DNA of 64,000 nt from an uncultured Clostridia bacterium (lineage in GTDB: Bacteria > Bacillota > Clostridia > TANB77 > CAG-508). Where the stretch lies: assembly GCA_944388045.1 (NCBI GenBank), contig CALXHG010000002.1:64905-128904 (forward strand), written 5' to 3'. Positions within the stretch are counted from its first letter, which is position 1; each line of letters begins with the position of its first letter. The notes beneath the pieces were generated by a model. It saw nothing but the letters and a program-made list of their open reading frames with translations, had not been told where the DNA came from and made no database searches. Of the stretch, positions 9,225-19,048 are shown piece after piece. A program made the translations under genes and the position numbers.

Positions 9225-9260
9225 TTCCAAAAAGACCAGCACAAATAATGTGCTGGTCTT
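9225..9260 (-). terminator. Terminator of the 119-aa gene
   Basis: A 12-base stem AAGACCAGCACA / TGTGCTGGTCTT (9232-9243 with 9249-9260). On the minus strand it is followed by a run of T, placing it correctly downstream of the gene ending at 9287. Confidence 0.8.
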
Positions 9261-9286
9261 GAAAATGCCAATTTTTAGATTTAGCT

Positions 9287-9646
9287 TTAAATGAGCTTAT
9301 AAATTGCTATTGCTTCAAACAAACCATTTTTAATGAGTTTAATGAAACAATCAAATGGAATTTCTTTATTTAAACACCCATTAATCTTACACTGTGGAAG
9401 TGTTTTACAAAGAGAATCCAAATTAAGCATTTCAAAGTCATCACGGCTAAGTGCAATTCTGTAAAAAATCCTTTCACTTTTGTCATAGCGGAAAAACAAA
9501 TTATCAGTGTTACAACTTCTTTCTACCCGAATAATAACATCTTCTAAACTATTTACCGCTTCAAGAACTTCCAAAGAATCTGTTTTACCAAATTCAAAAA
9601 AGTTTTTGTTTTTTAAAACTCGGTAAAGAACTTTTTCATCAGACAT
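9287..9646 (-). CDS. Orphan 119-aa protein, unknown
   Basis: I do not recognise this protein. It is soluble, acidic to neutral, with several cysteines (SCNTD, LCKTLPQCKINGCLNK) and no membrane segment. Codon use is richer in G and C than neighbouring genes. It has its own GGAGT ribosome site, a TATAAT-like box near 9679-9684 on the minus strand, and a strong terminator. With the genes at 24463, 35622 and 52533 it forms a set of short, isolated genes of foreign composition with private terminators. Confidence 0.7.
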   Translation of the reverse strand: MSDEKVLYRVLKNKNFFEFGKTDSLEVLEAVNSLEDVIIRVERSCNTDNLFFRYDKSERIFYRIALSRDDFEMLNLDSLCKTLPQCKINGCLNKEIPFDCFIKLIKNGLFEAIAIYKLI

Positions 9647-9873
9647 TTTCTAATAACTCCTCTCAAACTTGAAAAAGATTATACAGTTGTTTTGTAACAA
9701 CCTTTTTATTTTACTACAACTAGAATAAAATGTAAAGAAAAATTCTTGTATAAAACACTTGTAAAATTTATATAATTAGTGTAAAATAATCATGAAAAGT
9801 AAACAATAATAAAAAATAGAATATTTTAAATATAAACAAACATTTATAAAAAGTCAATAGAAAGGAAAACCAA

Positions 9874-10944
9874 ATGAGATTTGTAACAGATGAGAAAGGT
9901 AGAAAAGAATATAAAGAATTTTTAGAAAAACACGAAAGGTGTAATTTTCAACAATCACCAGAATGGGCAAAAGTAAAAGAAAATTGGAAGAATGAGATTG
10001 TTATAGCAGAAGATGAGAGTGGAAAAATTATTGGAGCAATAAGTATCTTAATTAGAAAGATACCTATTTTTGGAAATATAATGTACTCTTCAAGAGGACC
10101 AACATGTGATATACATGATATAGCAGTTTTAAAACAACTAACAGATGGAATAAAAGAACTAGCAAAAAAATATAAAGCAATAGTATTTAGTGCCGAACCA
10201 GATATATTAAGTAGTGATGAAGAATATAAAAAAATAGTAACAAATTTAGGATACAGAATAAAAGATGATGCTAAAAACTTTAGAGAAGAAATTCAACCAA
10301 GATATGTATTTAGATTAGATATAAAAGATAAAACAGAAGATGAAATATTTGCAGGATTTCACTCAAAAACAAGATATAATGTACGTTTAGCAATAAAAAA
10401 AGGAGTAGAAATAAAAGAAGGAACAAAAGAAGATTTAAAAGATTTCCATAAAATTATGGTAGAAACAGGAGCGAGAGATGGATTTATAATTAGATCTTTG
10501 TCTTATTTTGAAAAAATGTATGATGAAATGGCACCAGAACATATGAAATTACTAATGGCTTATTATGATGGAAAGCCTATTTCAGGAGTAATACCAATTT
10601 TCTATGGAAATAAAACATGGTATTTATATGGAGCAAGTAGTAATGAACATAGAAATTTAATGCCTAATTATTTATTACAATGGGAAATGATAAAAATGGC
10701 AATTGCCAGAAAAGACGATATATATGATTTTAGAGGAGTTTCTGGAGTTGTTGACGAAAACCACCCTCAATATGGTTTATACAGATTCAAAAAAGGATTT
10801 GGAGCAACATTTACAGAATTTATAGGAGAAGTTTATATACCATTTAAACCAATAACATATTCATTATATAAATTTTCTGAAAAAACATTTAGAAATTTAA
10901 GAGCATTAAAAACTAAATTTAAAAAACCAGATAAAAAGAAATAA
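9874..10944 (+). CDS. FemAB/FemX-like aminoacyltransferase (peptidoglycan bridge)
   Basis: A 356-residue protein of the FemAB/MurM group, built from two GNAT folds. Members transfer amino acids from aminoacyl-tRNA to the side chain of lipid II or peptidoglycan precursor at the inner membrane face. Diagnostic segments are QQSPEWAKVKENW near the start, SRGPTCD, FHSKTRYNVRLAIKKGVEI near the middle, and GSS-like YGASSNEHRNLMPNYLLQWEMIK with FRGVSG toward the end. Which amino acid it adds cannot be read from sequence. It lacks the long coiled-coil arm of staphylococcal FemA. alr follows 111 bases later in the same direction, consistent with a cell-wall role. Confidence 0.92.
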   Translation: MRFVTDEKGRKEYKEFLEKHERCNFQQSPEWAKVKENWKNEIVIAEDESGKIIGAISILIRKIPIFGNIMYSSRGPTCDIHDIAVLKQLTDGIKELAKKYKAIVFSAEPDILSSDEEYKKIVTNLGYRIKDDAKNFREEIQPRYVFRLDIKDKTEDEIFAGFHSKTRYNVRLAIKKGVEIKEGTKEDLKDFHKIMVETGARDGFIIRSLSYFEKMYDEMAPEHMKLLMAYYDGKPISGVIPIFYGNKTWYLYGASSNEHRNLMPNYLLQWEMIKMAIARKDDIYDFRGVSGVVDENHPQYGLYRFKKGFGATFTEFIGEVYIPFKPITYSLYKFSEKTFRNLRALKTKFKKPDKKK

Positions 10945-11055
10945 TAATTTTTATTTTAAAAATAAGTTGTTTTTGTAAAGTTTTAGAAAATTTATATTTT
11001 ACATAAATAACTTGAATTAAATGAATTTTATAAACAACTGAGAGGAAGAATAGTA

Positions 11056-12171
11056 TTGAAAGAATTATTAGTTGAAAAAAATAAAATAAAGCATAATTTA
11101 AAAATTATAAAAAAAATAATAGAAGCAGATGGAAAAAATGATAGTGGAGAAAAAGTAAAAATTATTGCAGTTGTCAAAGGAAATGGTTATGGACTTGGAC
11201 TTATACAATACTCAAAATTTTTAATAGATAATGGAATAAAAATATTAGCAGTTGCAACAGTAGAAGAAGCATTAGAATTAAGAAAAAGTGGAATAAAAGA
11301 AGATATTTTAATGATGTCTTCAACAGCTGTAAAAGAAGATATACAAAAAATGATTGATAATAATATAATATTAACAATAGGTTCAAAAGAAGCGGGAGAT
11401 GCTGTAAATGAAGCTTCTGTTAATAAAAAAGCTAGAGTCCACATTAAAATAGATACAGGATTTGGAAGATATGGTTTTATATATTCTGAAAAAGATAAAA
11501 TGATAGAATATTTAAAAAGTTGGAATAATATAAAAATAGAAGGTGTTTTTTCTCATTTTTCAATTGCATTTTTTGGAAAAAGGGAAGCAACACAAATTCA
11601 ATTTGACAGATTTTTAAATTGTATAGAAACATTAAAACTAAATGGTATTGAGACTGGAATATTACACATCTGTAATTCTTCAGCATTTTTACGTTTTAAA
11701 GACATGCATTTAAATGCTGTAAGAATTGGATCTGCACTTTTGGGGAGAATATCTATTCCAAATACTTGGGGATTTAAAAGAGTAGGAATATTAAAATCCA
11801 ATGTTGCAGAAATAAAAACTTTGCCAAAAGGGTATAATATAGGATATTCAAATTCATATAAAACAAAAAAAGAAACAAAAGTTGCTATAGTTCCATGTGG
11901 TTATGCTGATGGTTTTAATGTTATTGTAGATAAAGATATGTATAGAAAAATAGATAAAATAAGATATATTGTTAGAGATATAAAAAATCTATTTAAAAAA
12001 CAAGAAATATTTGTTAAAATAAATGATGAAAAATGTAAAGTTTTAGGACGATTAGGAATGTATCATGTAACTGTTGATATTTCAGGTAAAAATGTTAATA
12101 TTAATGATGAAGTCCTTTTTGAGGTAAGTCCAATGTTTGTTGATAGTAAAATAGCTAGAAAATATATTTAA
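11056..12171 (+). CDS. alr: Alanine racemase
   Basis: A PLP-dependent, fold-type III racemase of 371 residues that supplies D-alanine for peptidoglycan. The PLP lysine is Lys41 in AVVKGNGYGLG. The second-base tyrosine region reads IGYSNSYKTKKETKVAIVPCGYADGF. The start is TTG at 11056 with GAGGAAG at proper spacing; no ATG fits. The region DKIRYIVRDIKNLFKKQE is a lysine-rich insertion before the C-terminal beta domain. A non-alanine substrate is possible within the family, but its place after a FemAB-like gene favours alanine. Confidence 0.93.
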   Translation: MKELLVEKNKIKHNLKIIKKIIEADGKNDSGEKVKIIAVVKGNGYGLGLIQYSKFLIDNGIKILAVATVEEALELRKSGIKEDILMMSSTAVKEDIQKMIDNNIILTIGSKEAGDAVNEASVNKKARVHIKIDTGFGRYGFIYSEKDKMIEYLKSWNNIKIEGVFSHFSIAFFGKREATQIQFDRFLNCIETLKLNGIETGILHICNSSAFLRFKDMHLNAVRIGSALLGRISIPNTWGFKRVGILKSNVAEIKTLPKGYNIGYSNSYKTKKETKVAIVPCGYADGFNVIVDKDMYRKIDKIRYIVRDIKNLFKKQEIFVKINDEKCKVLGRLGMYHVTVDISGKNVNINDEVLFEVSPMFVDSKIARKYI

Positions 12172-12311
12172 TTATCTTATTTAAAGGGATGTTGGAAATA
12201 TAATAGATTTTATATTTAAAATTAAACTAGTTCATAAATATAAATAGTTTATATGATATTATAAAATTTATATTATAAAGATTAGAGCAAGAGGAAGGAA
12301 ATAATAAAATT

Positions 12312-13370
12312 ATGAAAAATAATGAAGAAATAGTTAATATTGGATTCTTTAAAAAAGTTTGGTATTCTATAACCAAATTTGAAAAGTATCCAGAAATGGC
12401 GACAGAAGGATTTGGAAGAGCTTTAAAATATTTGATTATTTTAAGTGCATTTGTTACTTTATGTATGACAATTGGGTCAACAATCTCTATGAGAAATGTA
12501 GTTATACAATTATCTGATTATATTCAAAATAATATTCCAGAATTTACTTATGAAGATGGAAATATTCAGATGGATATAACAGAACCTATCATTATTGAAG
12601 AAGTTGCTTATGATGGAATAGATAGAATTATTATTAATCCTTTGTTACAAGAAAAAGAGGAAAAAACATTATTTCAAGAACAAAACGATAAAAATGGAAT
12701 AACTATATATTTCTTTAAAAATCAGATAATAATTAGAGCTGTAACAGATGAAATTGAAACAAATGTTAGTCCATATACATATCAGGATTTTATTAAAAGT
12801 TATACAGGAGAGGATATAAAAACATTTAATAAAACTCAATTACTTGAATTTATGCGTAGTTCAGGAATGAATAGTTTTTATATAAATTATTCTGTATCAG
12901 CATTTTTATCATTCTTGATAGTGGAAATTTTGGTAATGGCAATAAATGCACTAGAAATTGCAGTATTTGGATGGTTAACTACAGTTATTACAAGAATAAA
13001 AATAAGATTTGTGGCAATATACAATATGGCAATATATGCTTTAACTTTATCAACAATATTAAATATGATTTATATAATAATAAACATATTTACAACATTT
13101 ACAATAAGTTATTTCCAAGTAGCTTATATAACAATTTCATATGTATATTTGGCAACAGTAATATTCTTATTAAAAGATGATTTAATAAAAAGATTACAAG
13201 AAGTTGAAAAAATAAAAAAAGAACAAGAAAAAGTAAGACAAGAAATAAAAAATCAAGAAGAAAAAAAAGAACCATCAGTTGAACCAAGAGATTCATCAGA
13301 TAAAAAAGAAGAAAAGAAAGAAAAAAATGAAGAAGATGATGGAAAAGAAACTAATGGCTCTGAAGCTTAA
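12312..13370 (+). CDS. DUF1189 family membrane protein
   Basis: A 352-residue polytopic membrane protein of the DUF1189 family, function unknown. The N-terminal signature GFFKKVWYSITKFEKYP is followed by a first helix near residues 38-60. An extracytoplasmic region of about 130 residues and four or five further helices come next. The last 50 residues are a highly charged Lys/Glu tail, predicted disordered or coiled coil. It is 19 bases upstream of ftsH and probably co-transcribed, which suggests a membrane-maintenance context. Confidence 0.85.
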   Translation: MKNNEEIVNIGFFKKVWYSITKFEKYPEMATEGFGRALKYLIILSAFVTLCMTIGSTISMRNVVIQLSDYIQNNIPEFTYEDGNIQMDITEPIIIEEVAYDGIDRIIINPLLQEKEEKTLFQEQNDKNGITIYFFKNQIIIRAVTDEIETNVSPYTYQDFIKSYTGEDIKTFNKTQLLEFMRSSGMNSFYINYSVSAFLSFLIVEILVMAINALEIAVFGWLTTVITRIKIRFVAIYNMAIYALTLSTILNMIYIIINIFTTFTISYFQVAYITISYVYLATVIFLLKDDLIKRLQEVEKIKKEQEKVRQEIKNQEEKKEPSVEPRDSSDKKEEKKEKNEEDDGKETNGSEA

Positions 13371-13389
13371 GAAAGGAATGAAGTAAAAA

Positions 13390-15213
13390 ATGAGTAAAGA
13401 CAAAAAACAGAAAGATTCAAATGAGCAAAAGAAAAAACAAGAAACAGCTAAATTAATTTTACTAATAATATTATTAATTATATTAATTGCAGTTACAACA
13501 GCATTAATTGTATTCCAACAAAAAAATAAAGATAAAGAAGATGAAAATACACTTGCTTATACAGAATTAATTAAAGAAATTCAAAATAAAAATATTGAAG
13601 AAATAGAAATGACTGTTGGAAGTACAACATTAAAAGTAAAATTAAAAGAAGTAGAAGAAGAAAAAAAGGCGATTATTCCAAATACACAAGTTTTTATGGA
13701 ACTAATACAAAATCAAGCACTTGAAGGTAATGAGATAAAATTGATACAAAAACCACAAAGCATATTAGCACAAATACCATCTTATATTTTTTCAATGTTA
13801 CCAACATTAATAATGTTAGCATTGTTTATTATGATATTTAAAATGCAAGGACTTGGAGAAAAGGGTCAAGTTTATGAAGATACAGAAAGAAGTACAAAAG
13901 TAACTTTTGATGATATTGCAGGTTTAGATGAAGAAAAAGAAGAATTAAAAGAAATTGTTGAATTTTTAAAACAACCAAAACAATTTACAGAGATGGGAGC
14001 TAAAATTCCTAAAGGAGTTTTATTATATGGTAAACCAGGAACAGGAAAAACTTTAATAGCAAAAGCTATAGCTGGAGAGGCAAATGTACCATTTATTTCT
14101 ATGAGTGGTTCAGAATTTATAGAAATGTTTGCTGGACTTGGAGCTTCTAGAGTTAGAAAATTATTTGATAAAGCTAGAAAATTATCTCCATGTATAGTTT
14201 TTATAGATGAAATTGATGCAATTGGTTCAAGAAGAACAAGCAATAATGGAGCAGAAACAGAAAATAATCAAACATTAAATCAATTACTAGTAGAAATGGA
14301 TGGTTTTTCATCAGAAGAAACAATTATAGTTTTAGCTGCAACAAATAGACCAGAAATGCTTGATAAAGCATTATTAAGACCAGGTAGATTTGATAGACAA
14401 ATTACTATTCCTTCTCCAGACATTATTGGTAGAGAAGAAATTCTAAAAATTCATTCAAAAGATAAAAAACTTTCACCAGATGTTTCTTTACACAATATAG
14501 CTGAAGACACAGCAGGATTTACCGGTGCAGAATTAGCTAATATATTAAATGAAGCTGCAATTATTGCAACAAAAAAACAACACAATTCAATTACAAATGA
14601 TGATTTAGATGAGGCTGTAAAAAAAGTTACTGTAGGACTTGAAAAGACAAGTAGAAAAACTTCAGACAAAGATAAAAAATTAACAGCATATCATGAAGCA
14701 GGACATGCTATAGTAAGTCAATTTTTACCAACACAAACAGCAGTTAAAGAAGTTTCTATTGTACCAAGAGGTGTTGCTGGTGGATATACAATGTATAAAT
14801 CAAATGAAGATAAATATTTTATATCAAAAACAGAAATGGAAGAAAAACTAGTAGCATTATTAGGTGGACGTGCAGCAGAAAAATTAGTTCTAAATGATAT
14901 TTCAACAGGTGCAAGTAATGATATTGAAGTTGCTACAAATATTGCAAAAGACATGGTAACAGTTTATGGAATGAGTGAAATTATTGGTCCTATATGTTTA
15001 AAAGATAGTGAAGGAAATTTTGAATATCAATTACTTGGAAATAATATGGAAGATGTTGTTGGACAAGAAGTAAAAAAATTAATTGATATAGCATATCAAA
15101 AAGCACAACAAATTTTATTACAGAATATGAATCTATTACATGCAATTGCTTCAGAATTAATAGCAAAAGAAAAAATTAATGAAGAAGAATTTAATAAATT
15201 CTTTAATATGTAA
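13390..15213 (+). CDS. ftsH: ATP-dependent zinc metalloprotease FtsH
   Basis: A membrane-bound AAA+ protease of 607 residues that degrades unassembled or damaged membrane proteins and some cytoplasmic regulators. There are two membrane helices (about 22-43 and 131-150) with a small outside domain between. The AAA module has Walker A GKPGTGKT near residue 215, Walker B CIVFIDEIDAIG, pore-loop EMFAGLGASR and SRH RPGRFDR. The zinc motif is HEAGH near residue 435. The catalytic set is complete, so the protein should be active. Confidence 0.98.
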   Translation: MSKDKKQKDSNEQKKKQETAKLILLIILLIILIAVTTALIVFQQKNKDKEDENTLAYTELIKEIQNKNIEEIEMTVGSTTLKVKLKEVEEEKKAIIPNTQVFMELIQNQALEGNEIKLIQKPQSILAQIPSYIFSMLPTLIMLALFIMIFKMQGLGEKGQVYEDTERSTKVTFDDIAGLDEEKEELKEIVEFLKQPKQFTEMGAKIPKGVLLYGKPGTGKTLIAKAIAGEANVPFISMSGSEFIEMFAGLGASRVRKLFDKARKLSPCIVFIDEIDAIGSRRTSNNGAETENNQTLNQLLVEMDGFSSEETIIVLAATNRPEMLDKALLRPGRFDRQITIPSPDIIGREEILKIHSKDKKLSPDVSLHNIAEDTAGFTGAELANILNEAAIIATKKQHNSITNDDLDEAVKKVTVGLEKTSRKTSDKDKKLTAYHEAGHAIVSQFLPTQTAVKEVSIVPRGVAGGYTMYKSNEDKYFISKTEMEEKLVALLGGRAAEKLVLNDISTGASNDIEVATNIAKDMVTVYGMSEIIGPICLKDSEGNFEYQLLGNNMEDVVGQEVKKLIDIAYQKAQQILLQNMNLLHAIASELIAKEKINEEEFNKFFNM

Positions 15214-15230
15214 AAGAAAAGGAGAAACTA

Positions 15231-15989
15231 ATGATGGAAGAATTTGCTGAGTATATTTTAAATGAAAAAGATTTGATATCTAAGGAAGAAATTATTTATT
15301 TTCTTGCACCAAAATTAGGAATTAAATTTGACAAATCAATAATATTTAAAACAGAAATAGCTAGAATGTTTTTAGAATACACCAATATAAAGTTAGACCA
15401 TAATTTGATTTTAACTGCATGTTTATTATGCAATTGTAAAAAGGTTGATAATGCTCAAAAGTTAGGAAAAATTGAAACATATGCAATTGAAGGAGCAAGA
15501 TACCTAAAAAAACTTGGATTTGATGATAGATTTTGCAAAATATGTGAAGGTGTAAACAGATATAGTGAGCAAGATAGAAGAGAACCAGAAAGTGATATTT
15601 TAGAACTTGTAGATCAATTTGGAGGTATGTTAATAGACAGACCAGAAAGAATTGGAATGCATCCAGATGAAGCTATGGTTTTAATTGAACACAGAAATTT
15701 AAAAAGTGAATATAATAGATATCTAGAAATCTTTAGAGAATTTGCATTGACTTTTGATAAAGTTTATATTAAAGGTATTGTAAACACAACAGTTTTCGCA
15801 AGATTACAGAAATTAATTAGAGAATCTAAAGATATACCTGAATTCGTAAAAAAACTATCTATAGATTATTCTGTAACAGTTGATGAAAAAATTAAAGAAG
15901 TACTAAAAAATAATGAATCTAAAACAGATAATAAATCTATGTTTAGTAATGAAACAAAAGAAAAAATATTAAAAAGTGTAGATGAATAG
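15231..15989 (+). CDS. Degenerate HD-domain-like protein, unknown
   Basis: A 252-residue soluble protein just after ftsH. The helical pattern resembles HD/HD-GYP phosphohydrolases: ILTACLLCNCKK stands where active enzymes have the LLHDIGK motif, followed by GARYLKKLGF and a helix KICEGVNRYS, then DILELVDQFGGML. The metal-binding His-Asp pair is replaced by Cys-Asn, so catalysis is unlikely. Two ATGs in tandem (15231, 15234) fit AAAGGAG equally well. The function is unknown; a regulatory or scaffolding role is inference. Confidence 0.75.
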   Translation: MMEEFAEYILNEKDLISKEEIIYFLAPKLGIKFDKSIIFKTEIARMFLEYTNIKLDHNLILTACLLCNCKKVDNAQKLGKIETYAIEGARYLKKLGFDDRFCKICEGVNRYSEQDRREPESDILELVDQFGGMLIDRPERIGMHPDEAMVLIEHRNLKSEYNRYLEIFREFALTFDKVYIKGIVNTTVFARLQKLIRESKDIPEFVKKLSIDYSVTVDEKIKEVLKNNESKTDNKSMFSNETKEKILKSVDE

Positions 15990-16051
15990 CTATTATCTTA
16001 TACCTTTAGAATAAGATAATGAGTTAAAATTAAAGTATTAATTATATTTTT

Positions 16052-16101
16052 AAGGAGGATAAGTTAGCTCTGTTTTTGAGCTAACTTAAATGAAATAAAT
16101 G
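16052..16101 (+). promoter_or_regulatory. Hairpin between ribosome site and start codon
   Basis: AAGGAGG at 16052-16058 is followed directly by a perfect 10-base stem, AAGTTAGCTC / GAGCTAACTT (16061-16070 with 16078-16087), and then by ATG-AAA-TAA-ATG (16090-16101). Folding the stem would bring the ribosome site to normal distance from the start at 16099. A two-codon frame (16090-16098) ends exactly at that start. Confidence 0.65.
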
Positions 16102-17277
16102 TACGAGATATTTGCTGATTTACATGTTCATATAGGCAGAAGTGAAAATGGAAAGCCAATAAAAATAACAGCTGCAAGAAGTTTGAATTTTGCAAATATT
16201 GCAAAAGAATGTGCAGACAGAAAAGGAATACAAATTGTTGGTGTAATAGATTGTGCTTCTCCTTATGTAATAGAAGATATTGAAAATTTTTTAAAAACAG
16301 GTGAAGCATATGAACTAAAAGATGGTGGAATTATATATAAAGATAAAGTTTGTATTATACTAGGTAGTGAAGTAGAAACATCTGAAAAAGGTAGAAATGG
16401 TAAAAGTGGTAGTGCACATAATTTGTGCTATTTTCCGCATTTGCAAGACATAAAAAATTTTTCTAATGAGATGAGTCATCATATAAAAAATATTACTTTA
16501 AGTACACAAAGGTCAGACTTATCTGGATATGATTTGATAGATATTGTAGAAAAATATAATGGTATTTTAGTACCTGCACATATTTTTACACCATTTAAGA
16601 GTTACTATGGAAATTGTACTGATAGAATAGAAAATATTTTTAAAGAAAAATATAACAAGATTTTTGCAGTAGAATTAGGATTAAGTTCTGATACATATTT
16701 AGCAGATATGATTTCTGAATTAGAAAACAAAACATTTGTAACTAATTCTGATGCACATTCTCTTCCTAAAATAGCTAGAGAATATAACAAAATGCTAGTT
16801 GAAGATATTAGTTTCAAAGAGGTTGTAAAAGCTCTTAAAAACGAAAATGGACGTAAAGTAATAGTTAATTATGGTGTTGACCCTAAACTTGGAAAATATC
16901 ATAGAACACATTGTGATAATTGTGATTGTACAATCGAAACAAAAGAACCAGTTGAAAAATGTCCAAACTGTGGAAGTGAGAAAGTTACTTTTGGAGTTTT
17001 TGATAGAATTGAATTAATTAAAGACAAAGAGAAAACAAAAAGTCCAGTAAACAGACCTCCATATGTTTACCAAATTCCATTAAACTTTATTCCAGGAGTT
17101 GGAGGAAAGACAATTGATAAATTATTAAATACATTTGAAACAGAAATGAATATATTACATAAATTATCAGAAAATGACATAGAAGCAGTTGTAGGCGAAA
17201 AAATTGCTAAAAATATTATAAATGCTCGTGAAGGCAAAATGAAAGTAGAATCTGGTGGAGGAGGCATTTACCGGTAA
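16099..17277 (+). CDS. PHP-family endonuclease Q-like protein
   Basis: A 392-residue protein of the TIGR00375/EndoQ group. These are DNA endonucleases that in archaea and some Bacillales nick 5' of deaminated or abasic bases. The PHP catalytic domain begins FADLHVHIGR and later shows GSEVETSEKG, VPAHIFTP and VTNSDAHSLPK. A four-cysteine zinc ribbon (CDNC...CPNCG) spans about residues 272-299. A helix-hairpin-helix-like GVGGKTIDKLL lies near residue 335. The start uses an unusual leader with a stem-loop between ribosome site and ATG. The biochemical activity is inferred from the family. Confidence 0.88.
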   Translation: MYEIFADLHVHIGRSENGKPIKITAARSLNFANIAKECADRKGIQIVGVIDCASPYVIEDIENFLKTGEAYELKDGGIIYKDKVCIILGSEVETSEKGRNGKSGSAHNLCYFPHLQDIKNFSNEMSHHIKNITLSTQRSDLSGYDLIDIVEKYNGILVPAHIFTPFKSYYGNCTDRIENIFKEKYNKIFAVELGLSSDTYLADMISELENKTFVTNSDAHSLPKIAREYNKMLVEDISFKEVVKALKNENGRKVIVNYGVDPKLGKYHRTHCDNCDCTIETKEPVEKCPNCGSEKVTFGVFDRIELIKDKEKTKSPVNRPPYVYQIPLNFIPGVGGKTIDKLLNTFETEMNILHKLSENDIEAVVGEKIAKNIINAREGKMKVESGGGGIYR

Positions 17278-17315
17278 GGTATCTACCAATTAAAAATTTT
17301 ATTTCTTTATTAGAG

Positions 17316-17348
17316 CACTAAGATTATAAATAATTCATAATCTTAGTG
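17316..17348. terminator. Hairpin after the PHP gene
   Basis: A 12-base perfect stem CACTAAGATTAT / ATAATCTTAGTG. No strong T run follows, so termination is plausible but not certain. Confidence 0.5.
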
Positions 17349-17423
17349 AAGCAATAAAAAAGTTCTAAAAATTTTCCTTATTGAATAGATATTATGTATA
17401 AATATTTAATAAGGAGAAGCGGA

Positions 17424-18053
17424 ATGCAAAAGAAAAAAAGTGAAATTTTTAATATTTTTAAACAAGAAATATATAATAATATTAAATCTTATGTAATAGT
17501 AACAATAATATTTGTTATTGGTTTGTTTTTAGGGGTATTTATTATAAACACAACAAATTCAAAGGAAAATATATCACAATATATTAATACATATATAGAT
17601 GAAATGAAAACTCTTCAAAATGGAGATTTTATTGGTGAATTAAAAAATGATATACAAAATAATATATTATTAGTTTTTTTATTATGGTTTGCTGGAACAA
17701 CAATAATAGGGATTCCAATAGTCTTTGGGATAATTCTAGCAAGAGGTTTTTGCTTAGGATATACAATATCGGCATGTGTATTAACATTAGGAAAATGGAA
17801 AGGTTTTGTTTTTTTATTACTAACTATTTTTTTACAGAATGCAATTTTTATTCCATCACTATTAGTTTTAGGAGTTAGTAGTGTAAAATTATATAAATCC
17901 ATAATAAAAGATAGAAGAAAAGAAAATATAAAATTATCAATTTTTAAACATAGTATTGTATCTTTGTTTATATTATTTGCTTTAATTATTTCTTCGATTA
18001 TAAAAATAGAGGTTTCTTATAGACTTATTTTAACTTTTTCTAAATATTTTTAG
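17424..18053 (+). CDS. spoIIM: Stage II sporulation protein M
   Basis: SpoIIM is an integral membrane protein of the DMP complex (SpoIID, SpoIIM, SpoIIP) that drives septal peptidoglycan thinning and engulfment during sporulation. The protein has about five membrane helices. It shows the family pattern YVIVTIIFVIGLFLGVF, then a conserved WFAGTTIIGIPIVFGIILARGF and FLQNAIFIPSL. I choose ATG 17424 because AAGGAGAAG sits just upstream; an in-frame ATG at 17394 has no ribosome site. The length becomes 209 residues, normal for the family. Confidence 0.93.
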   Translation: MQKKKSEIFNIFKQEIYNNIKSYVIVTIIFVIGLFLGVFIINTTNSKENISQYINTYIDEMKTLQNGDFIGELKNDIQNNILLVFLLWFAGTTIIGIPIVFGIILARGFCLGYTISACVLTLGKWKGFVFLLLTIFLQNAIFIPSLLVLGVSSVKLYKSIIKDRRKENIKLSIFKHSIVSLFILFALIISSIIKIEVSYRLILTFSKYF

Positions 18054-18158
18054 AAAACTACATAAAATCTATTTACAATTTTAAAAAAATTTGATATAAC
18101 AAAGAAGTACATTATTTATGTAAAATTTATAAAATAAAAATTTAAGGTGGGAAATGAA

Positions 18159-19040
18159 ATGGAAGAACAATTAAACTTATTTTTTAATTTTTTAGAAAAT
18201 GATAAAAAAGTATCAAACAATACACTTCAATCATATGAAAGAGATTTAAAACAATATGAAAAATATTTAAACGAACAAGGGAAAGAATATAGAGAAGAAA
18301 CAGACGAAGGAATTAAAGATTATATATCACACTTACAAGAAATAGGAAAAAAATCATCAACAATATCAAGAGGTCTAGCTTCAATAAGATCATTTTATCA
18401 ATATGAAGTAAAAAATAAGGGAATAGAAAATGACCCAACTGAGGGAATTTCTTCACCAAAAATAGAAAAAAGAATTCCAAGTGTTTTAACTTCAAATGAA
18501 GTAGCATTATTATTAGACCAACCAAAACCAGTTGATTTAAAAGGAACTAGAGATAAAGCAATGTTGGAATTTGCTTATGCTACAGGAATGAGAGTAACAG
18601 AAATAATTTCTTTAAATATAGATGATGTAGATTTAGAAAAAGGGTTTGCAACATGTAAAAATGATAAAAAAGAAAGAACAGTGCCAATTGGAGAAATGTC
18701 ATTAAAGGCTTTAAAAGAATATATAAACAATGCTAGAAATATTATGATTAAAGATGAAAATGAAAAAGCATTATTTGTTAATGTAAATGGTCAAAGACTA
18801 ACAAGACAAGGATTTTGGAAAATTATAAAATATTATAAAGAACAAGCACATATAGAGAAAGATATAACACCACATGTTTTAAGACATTCATTTGCAACTC
18901 ATTTATTACAAAATGGTGCAGATTTAAAATCTATTCAAACAATGCTTGGACATTCAGATATTTTATCAACTCAAGTATATATGCAATTTCAAGATGAAGG
19001 TTTAAAAAATATATATAAAAAAGCTCATCCAAGAGCATAA
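18159..19040 (+). CDS. xerD: Site-specific tyrosine recombinase XerD
   Basis: A 293-residue tyrosine recombinase of XerC/XerD type, resolving chromosome dimers at dif. The N-terminal SAM-like core-binding domain (NFLENDKKVSNNTLQSYERD) precedes the catalytic domain. Its residues are visible: Arg in ATGMRVTEII near 144, HVLRHSFATHLLQNG near 239, LGHSDILSTQVY with the nucleophile Tyr near 273. ATG 18159 is preferred over the upstream GTG because that GTG overlaps the AAGGTGG ribosome site. It could be the XerC-like partner, but xerD is typical near sporulation genes in Firmicutes. Confidence 0.9.
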   Translation: MEEQLNLFFNFLENDKKVSNNTLQSYERDLKQYEKYLNEQGKEYREETDEGIKDYISHLQEIGKKSSTISRGLASIRSFYQYEVKNKGIENDPTEGISSPKIEKRIPSVLTSNEVALLLDQPKPVDLKGTRDKAMLEFAYATGMRVTEIISLNIDDVDLEKGFATCKNDKKERTVPIGEMSLKALKEYINNARNIMIKDENEKALFVNVNGQRLTRQGFWKIIKYYKEQAHIEKDITPHVLRHSFATHLLQNGADLKSIQTMLGHSDILSTQVYMQFQDEGLKNIYKKAHPRA

Positions 19041-19048
19041 GAATTTTA

